From Euonymus europaeus (taxonomy: Eukaryota > Streptophyta > Magnoliopsida > Celastrales > Celastraceae), in NCBI GenBank assembly GCA_963580455.1, contig OY756957.1:22361001-22425000 (forward strand): a stretch of DNA of 64,000 bases. The letters run 5' to 3'. The notes below the pieces were generated by a model that saw only the letters and a list, made by a program, of their open reading frames with translations, was not told the DNA's origin and did no database searches. Position numbers and translations under genes: made by a program. Shown one piece after another: positions 57,250-64,000 of the stretch (positions within the stretch are counted from its first letter, which is position 1; every line of letters starts with the position of its first letter).

Positions 57250-58260
57250 GTAGAACTCTGTTGTATCATCAACAATAGTCCAAGAACCCTGCCTCAGTCA
57301 CTGCAACTGCTAATACAAAGTTCGAACATAGTTGAATGGAAGAAAGACATTCCTCATATGTTTGACAAATTTTACCCAATTTGGCTAATATATAAAAGAT
57401 TTGAAGATAGAGAGGGAACATCAAGGACAATATCAAGAGTACGAGATGGAGATAGGGTTATAGATCTTTCACAAGTAATGGGAGAAATTTCCCCATTAGT
57501 AGTTGAGATATGTGGTTCAGATGGTGGTCAAATAGATGTCAAAGTAGTCATCTTTTGTCATATGATCAGCTGCTCCTGTATCAATAATCCATACTATTGG
57601 TGGTAAGAAATGTGCGAGAAATACCTTGATCACCAGAGTAACATGTGCAGCAGTCAGGGTTGAAGGGCCAGAATTTGTGGTGGCATCGACAGAGTGATGA
57701 ACAATTTTTTTCTCGGATATCTTAGTGAAATCCCACCACTCTAGGTGGCCAATAATTTCATAGAAATATTATTTTGAATGACCATTCTCACCACAGTCAA
57801 CACCTATGAGACCATTAGTTTTGGTCTTTCCTCTATGTTGGTGAGCGGGTTCATTGTGAGTTTGGATAAAGAGAAAAGCAATGCTATCATACATAGTCTT
57901 TAACTCATCCATAGTGTGTCATTGGTTGTAATAATCCTTGTGAACGTAAGCATAACGAGACTCAAGATCAAGAGGAGGATCTTTCATGAGAATCTCGCTT
58001 TGAGCATGATTACATTCAAAGTCCAAGCCAGCCAAAAAAATATGTACTCGAAGATGAGTCATTGTCTTGTGAAGTGATAAAAATCATCAATAGTACCTTC
58101 TTGGGATTGAGTATAAACATTGATATCCTGAAATATTCCATTGAGTTTAGTATAATAAATAGGTAAGAGTCTACCACTTTAACGGATAGTAAACGATAGT
58201 TAACTTTCGTCGGAGCCGCCATAGAAAGTTTTTGATACAACAATAGTAGTATCACCCATG
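57250..58260 (-). pseudogene. Ty1/copia gag-protease remnant
   Basis: Minus strand, right to left: LNGIFQDINVYTQSQEGTI and IFFWLAWTL-like gag traces in changing frames, SEILMKDPPLDLESRYAYV, HTMDELKTMYDSIAFLF, a zinc-knuckle remnant VDCGENGHSK, then protease VWIIDTGAADHMT, and downstream ITLSPSRTLDIVLDVPSLSSN. This is the usual copia order from gag to the start of integrase. Several stops and frame changes. Confidence 0.78.
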
Positions 58261-61200
58261 GATGATTACATGAAGTTTATAGAAGAATTTTCGGTGAAGA
58301 AGAAGTTTAAGAATGCTCCGATACCATGAAGAATTCAAGTGCCAAATAAGTTTGGAAGAACCAAATTGTTATCTTTCATTGACGTATATGCATTTATAAT
58401 ATTAAAATACAAACTGTTTCCTATTGTTACTCCTAATTACATGGAATAATATAATCACTATTATCTTATGTTCATATATATGCATCCTGACTTACGATGA
58501 TTGATATCACACACCATAACTCATGACTAATCCCATGATTTATAGTTAATCCATTTAGCTTGCCAACATGTGTGAGTGTGTGCTCTAATAAAAAATATAT
58601 TAAGAATATAATAATAAAGTTATGGTAATATATATATATATAAGCACATATATTTAAAATTAATATTGTATTGTATTTAACAACCCTTAATCTTTAAGGG
58701 GCAGACTCAATCTATTTAGCATTAGGTGGAATTTATAGGAGGATAAGAAGTTTATGGGGGCCGAAATTGGTTTAAGGACAATTTACGGAAAAAAAAGTGA
58801 TTAGTTTGAAAAGCATAAAATTCGTCTAATTCATAACTTTCATTTGTTAAGGCCCAAAAAATAAATAAAAAATAGTGTGCAAGTCCGCCTCCACATAAGG
58901 AAATTTAATTGAAAGAAGTCTCAATTTAATGGCTCTTTTGATAATATTAGTGAATTGTTTGCTTCAATTTTTACCCTTTCTTCATATCAACATTCTTATA
59001 TCAAAAACATAATATAAACTCAAAATAATAGAATTGTGATTGAAAATATATGAATAAATTTGGTACAAAAATACACACATCAATTGTAACTTAGTCAACT
59101 CCCACATCATGTTGTGCCAATAATCTGGCAATGTCTATCACAAGAATCATGTGGCCTTGGGCCCATACGACTATACTCATATATTTGGACCAAAATCAGA
59201 CAAACTTGATCACTCTGAGCCTAAAAAATAAAAGTCTATGCTAACCCAATTAAACATTAAAGAACATTATGTAGGATCAAAATGAAAAATTTGTGAGGTC
59301 AAAATTAAATTTTATCATATATGTATATAAAAAAAATAGTAGGTTAATTGACCCCATAAGTATTGCCTTCAGTCCACACTTTATTGACATCATAATGAAA
59401 TATTATAAAAATAAATCCTAGAAGATTTCTCATTGTCGTAGTAGATCTGATAATATTTTGTTAAATCTTATACGAAAGAATCCTAGATGATTTGTCATTA
59501 CCATAGTAGATTTGATAATATTTCACATGATAATAGCTGAGTATTTAATCCACCCTAATATTTTTGGGGAATTTGCACAAATGAAAGATGATTCCAATAA
59601 GGACAACTCAAAAAACAAGTTTAGAAATAAGGACAAAATATTACAAAGGTCCAAAATACTCTTGCTTATGTAAAATTAGATCTCCTATGTCGATTTTTTT
59701 CTTTACCTACTTTTTTGGCATCCACCTTTTTCTTATTTGTCTTCTTTCTTCTTCTTCCTCCACCAATCTATTTCTCCATCATATTTCCTACCTCTAAAGT
59801 CGACAATTTTTTTTATCTCTACTATTGATTGAGATTCCTCGAGATCCTTATTTTTCGATCAAATCTACGTGTGCAGAAGAAAGATCTTTAAGCAGAGTTG
59901 TAGATCTAGAGAGAGAAATAGAAGAACTGAATATGTTGATAATAATCTATTTTGGATTTGTTGATGTTATATCTGTTTTGATTTGTTATAATTTTTGAAT
60001 ATGTAGATATTAAATATGTTTAAATGAAATTCTTGTATTTCAACCCTTTTTTGTGACAACATTTCTAAATAAAATTTTCATGATTCATTTTTCAAATATG
60101 AAATTTTAACAAGACAAATATAATAAAAGATATAAAATATTTCTTAAATCTTTATCTTTATCAAGGTGCACTAAGAATGACTAGGTAAAGAGAATACAAA
60201 ACGTACATCTTTACTATCTAGATAATTCCATGTATGATAAACAAAATCAACTAAACTATTGAATGTCCAACTAGGATTCATGGTCATCATGATATTTAGG
60301 GAACCATAATTAAATATCATAATAGAAGGACTTGACATCACGATTCTATGTACAAATTTCTATAGGGAATAAACTAACTTTTAAAAAAATATAGATTATA
60401 TGTTACAAACAGCTACTTATGAACATATCACAAACTTAAACCATAAAATATATGACATATCAATATTTACAGTTTCGATTTATCATTAACAAGTTAAGAA
60501 ACATGATAATCCCCATAGAATAATCACAACAAATTACATTAAACACATAACATAAAAAGTATATATCATAATATACAATGTCAATGTATACTAATAAGAT
60601 CATAAAATACACAAACACCATAAATACTACTAAATAGTAATCTTCTTTGAATATCTAAAAAGAATACTTTTGAATTTACAAAATCAAACAACTAATAACA
60701 CATATCCAACTCAACAACTAAACATAATTTGACACAAATACAAGCCAACATGAAAGAAGAATGCAAATCGAACATTGATCAGATCAAACCATAAGAATTG
60801 AAGAAAACATATAAATTTGACCAAAATAATTACAATAAATCTAACCTTTGTGCCAAAATCAACTTTTGAACACCAAACAAATGTAGAAAAGAAGAAAAAA
60901 CACCATTATCTCCATGAAAATCATCATAAGAACTCAAATAAATGTACGAATCAATTAGGAAATTCAAATCTGTGAAGAACAATGGTTTAAGGGAGTAAAT
61001 CAGTGAAAAAGAATCTTTAGTGCATGAACTCATAAATTCACACTAAATAGGAGTTCTAATCTATAATATCTATAATTTCTGAAACAAGTCTTTGTTTGAG
61101 CATTATTTTGACACGTAGGATCAACCTAAGCATGCCACCTGTACTGATGTTGGTCAAATCCGAGCAACACACCTGTATGGATCTTCGTCAAAAATAATAA

Positions 61201-61264
61201 TTTAAAAAATATTTATTTGTATTGTTAAAACCAGAATGACCCCTGAGGGTTTCTTCCGCCATAG
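58261..61264. other. AT-rich intergenic DNA
   Basis: I see no gene, element end or RNA. Frames at 59588-59797 and 60830-61033 are short, with compositions expected by chance. The stretch is very AT-rich. Confidence 0.4.
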
Positions 61265-61628
61265 CAATTGTTGCTTCGCCTTCGCCTTTGCCTTCGCCTT
61301 CGCCTGCGCCTCCACCTCCGCCTCCAGAATCCATGACTAGCCGACTATCTGTACGAGATTCTGAGGGTGAAGCACGACGCGTCGGTGAACGAGATCAAGA
61401 GCGCTTATAGGAGTCTTGCCAAGAGGTACCATCCGGATGCGACGGGAATCGGAGGAGGATGGGAGAGATTTCATCGAAATCCACAACGCCTACGCCACTC
61501 TTTCAGATCCGGCGGCGAGGGCTCTATATGACACGTCGTTGGGAGGACAGAATAATTAGCGGCGGTGGACGACGAGATCCGTCGGGTTTTTTACGACCCG
61601 GAGATGGGAAACGGATCAGTGCTGGTAG
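61265..61628 (+). pseudogene. DnaJ pseudogene, plastid J11-like
   Basis: A Pro/Ser-rich lead-in (61270-61330) is followed, in another frame from 61343, by a J domain: LYEILRVKHDASVNEIKSAY and SLAKRYHPDA, with the HPD motif that activates Hsp70. Near 61455-61470 the frame shifts again and continues FIEIHNAYATLSDPAARALY, DTSLG, then a TAG, and ends GFFTTRRWETDQCW and TAG at 61626. The WETDQCW ending is what I remember from small plastid J11-type proteins, which are usually intronless. At least two frameshifts and one stop make it nonfunctional. Confidence 0.75.
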
Positions 61629-62949
61629 GTCATCTGTAGGTCAAACCGGTGCAACAGTGTGTCGAAATTCTTTTTTGTTTACAACGTGAAGGCTGTGAGA
61701 AACCGCGCGTGGCAGAATCTAGTTGTTAGGTTAGAGTTTTTGTACAATTTTTAGGAGCTACCATTAATGGTTGAGGTATGTTGAAAGCATTAATAGGTGT
61801 GATGGGCATATTCGAAGAAAATTAGTTAGTAGTATATTGGTATGTGTCTTTTTCTCTTTCTTTCTTTTTCCTGAATTCTTTATGTAGCTTGCTGGTGGCA
61901 CGAAATCAATGCAACAGTTGAAGGAAAGACTTGAAAAGGATCTGCTAGAGGTGTTGTTTGCTACAAGCTTTATTTTCCTGTTATTTTTTCCTTTTAAAAA
62001 ATCTTCATTTTAGTGAGCTTATCTTTCCTCGATTGGAAATTTGGAGATTTGATTGTTGTAACTTTGAATTGCTCTTCATATAACTTTAATTTGAATCTTT
62101 ATCTGTCTTCTTTGTATTCCACATAGCAGGATCTTCATATTGCTTGATATAAGAAGATTATTGGTATGATTTATAATTTCTGACTCTTTCAATGGTGGAG
62201 GATCGACGACAGTTGCCCTAGTACACTATGGTTATGTTATTTAAAAGGTAATCATTTTCCTTCTTGCACGAGGAAGATGTGACTAGCCAAGTAAGCATGG
62301 TTGTCTGTCTTTGCTATACATGGATTAGGTAAAAAGGATTGTAATACTCTGAAAAGAAATCATCACCAATTGTCATAATCTTCTCAATTTCTGTAAATTG
62401 TTAGAGAAATTTTTGGTGCAGGAGTCTTTGACTACCTACAAACAAAATTTACACCTTGGTTGGCCTGGTATCTTTTTCATGTTTTTGCTTTATCTAAGTA
62501 TATTAAATTAAACATTGAGTTACCACATATATACTATATACTATATAAGTATATACAATGAGTGCATGATCTATATAGATAGGGATATATTATTATGAGA
62601 TGTTTCGTTGTCCTCTTTTAATTTATGCTATCCACGTTTTCATATGCAGAGCCCTTATTTTTTTACAACTTTACAATGAATTAAAACTTAATCTCATAAC
62701 TCATGTATAATATAATAATGTTTCGTATTTCCAATGTCTCTGGAAGTCTTTAGTTGATGGTTTTATTAGATGCTTACATTTCCTAAGAAAAAGTTACACT
62801 TCTACTCATTAATAAAAACAACTATTGCTTAGATTTTAGTGTCTAATTAATTGAGATGCATGCATTTCAACGTGATAAAAATAATATAAATATCACACAT
62901 CTACCAATTGTTGGCTATACATGAAACATAACACAAACGCAAGATAAAT
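61629..62949. other. Intergenic
   Basis: No gene is recognised. A frame near 61890-61950 reads LAGGTKSMQQLKERLEKDLL but has no supported start, splice sites or family. Confidence 0.35.
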
Positions 62950-63761
62950 TTACATTCGAAAATGATCACAATGACAGAAACCATTTTGAGAGGCTGCCAA
63001 TAGATTTGGTTGTCAAAATTCTTGAAAGATCAGTAGAAGAAACTTCAACTTTTTTTTCCCTACGAATGAGGTAAGAAAATTATAAAAACTTTTAAACATT
63101 GTTTAAATTACAATGCACGTCAAGCTAATTGTTGCATGTATGTCTGTTGCCTAAATGTCTTGCAATATTATTCGTCTAATGCGTTTTAATTTATGATACA
63201 AAAACATACAACTGCCATGCTTTCAAAATGATTGTCAATAAACCTATAATTGCTAGAAATGTTGATGTGTGGCCATTGAGGAGTATCTTTCCATCAATCG
63301 ATAACAGGGGTGAAAATTTCTTCAATTACATGGTTTCCATAGGCGTTGTCGATGCTAAAATCCTTCAAGGGATGCATTATTTTTTCAACAAAGATATGTC
63401 TTTTACTGGATTCATTATGCTGAGAGATGCAGTGGTACGAGGGAGGGAATTCTGTGCATATCTTTTAGCACTAGCAGTCGCAAAAACACACAAACGACAG
63501 GCACTTGAAATATTTAGGCATATCTTATGGAGGACAAACGACAACAAAAATACTATTCTCTCATACAGGTCAACATTGCGGCAAATATTACAAGAAGATG
63601 CATATAACAGAGTTAGCATCACTCGTTGTTGCAGAATACGTGGTACTTTCCACTGGAATCATTCTCGGTTGACAGTTACTGGGAATAAGGAGAAGAAATA
63701 TACATGTCTCCCATGCCAATTGGATATCGAAACTTACAAGATACATTATGGTTTACTTTAA
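62950..63761 (+). pseudogene. F-box protein gene, partial, with damaged splice acceptor
   Basis: Exon 1 ends at 63070 with FERLPIDLVVKILERSVEET and STFFSLRM; the F-box LPxDLVxxIL is clear, followed by a good donor GTAAGA. Exon 2 should start at 63212 (CHAFKMIVNKPII) and is open to TAA at 63761, with VVDAKILQGMHYFF and GFIMLRDAVVRG, the Sel1-like 'short repeat' part of plant F-box proteins of the At2g35280 type, and a Cys-rich C-terminus. The intron would end in AA (63210-63211), and no AG is present between 63122 and 63211 that gives an open frame. No in-frame ATG is seen upstream of the F-box. F-box proteins select targets for SCF ubiquitin ligases. Either a pseudogene or a gene with another exon. 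Confidence 0.6.
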
Positions 63762-64000
63762 ACATGTAATATATTATATCTTCTAATATATTAGAAGATA
63801 AAAAATAAGAATATCGAAAACCTTCTTTTGTTAAATAACAAAAAGTTAAGTTTCCAATATTATATATCTCACCCATTACATCTTCTGATCATTAAAAACT
63901 GCATTAATATTTGTATATATCTCTTTGTTCATTCCCTTAAATCAGATTATTTGCAACACCTGCATTTTTTAATGACTTTCTGTCTAACCTTAATCAAATA
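63762..64000. other. 3' flank of the F-box remnant
   Basis: AT-rich, with a short inverted repeat ATCTTCTAATATATTAGAAGAT at 63778-63799 (22 bp; a palindrome around ATAT) that may act in 3' end formation. No gene is seen. Confidence 0.4.

Overview
The window is nuclear DNA of a flowering plant, probably a eudicot. It is AT-rich, its genes are sparse and carry introns, and more than three quarters of it is nested transposable elements: Ty3/gypsy Tat/Ogre and Athila, Ty1/copia, a plant L1-type LINE, hAT, a Helitron, a TRIM-like array and several TIR elements. I cannot name the species.

Layout. 1-16484 is most of a giant Ogre-type (Tat lineage) LTR retrotransposon on the minus strand. Its 5' LTR is complete (13864-16484) and its 3' LTR is cut by the window start. 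Reading leftward it has a primer-binding site, an Ogre-type ORF1, gag, protease with a G-patch, a predicted 247-nt intron, RT, two RNase H domains, integrase, an extra intact 3' ORF, a 57-bp tandem array and a polypurine tract. It sits inside a copia pol remnant (16485-16655), which is followed by a probable copia LTR. 18914-21333 is a decayed Tat-type LTR carrying a 650-bp Helitron. 22450-24523 is a tandem array of four LTR-like units, read as a recombined TRIM element.

25539-26860 (minus) is the clearest host gene: six exons, intact frame, a 288-residue NTF2-like protein with a plastid-type N-terminus. 30150-30335 may be a small 61-residue host gene. 31169-32119 is a MITE with long TIRs. 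33228-36251 is a 5'-truncated LINE with an 11-bp target duplication; it splits an older transposon ORF.

38120-42771 is a complete hAT element (8-bp TSD, 19-bp TIRs, broken transposase). It carries a 676-bp composite element that ends in a 162-bp near-perfect inverted repeat with RNA polymerase III A and B boxes. 43046-46491 holds two Tat pol remnants in opposite orientation. 46492-49375 is an Athila LTR, PBS and gag, broken off by a copia fragment. 50345-51640 is an inverted pair of LTR-like sequences. 51668-56935 is a very long Tat-type LTR without internal region, itself carrying a 1.8-kb TIR element. 57250-58260 is a copia gag/protease fragment. The right end holds a DnaJ (J11-like) pseudogene (61265-61628) and an F-box gene remnant with a damaged splice acceptor (62950-63761).

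Nearly every element is internally defective. The most notable signals are the Ogre element, whose LTRs are almost identical although its coding region is heavily broken, its intact 3' ORF, and the Pol III-box foldback. These are inferences from reading alone; no database search or alignment program was run.
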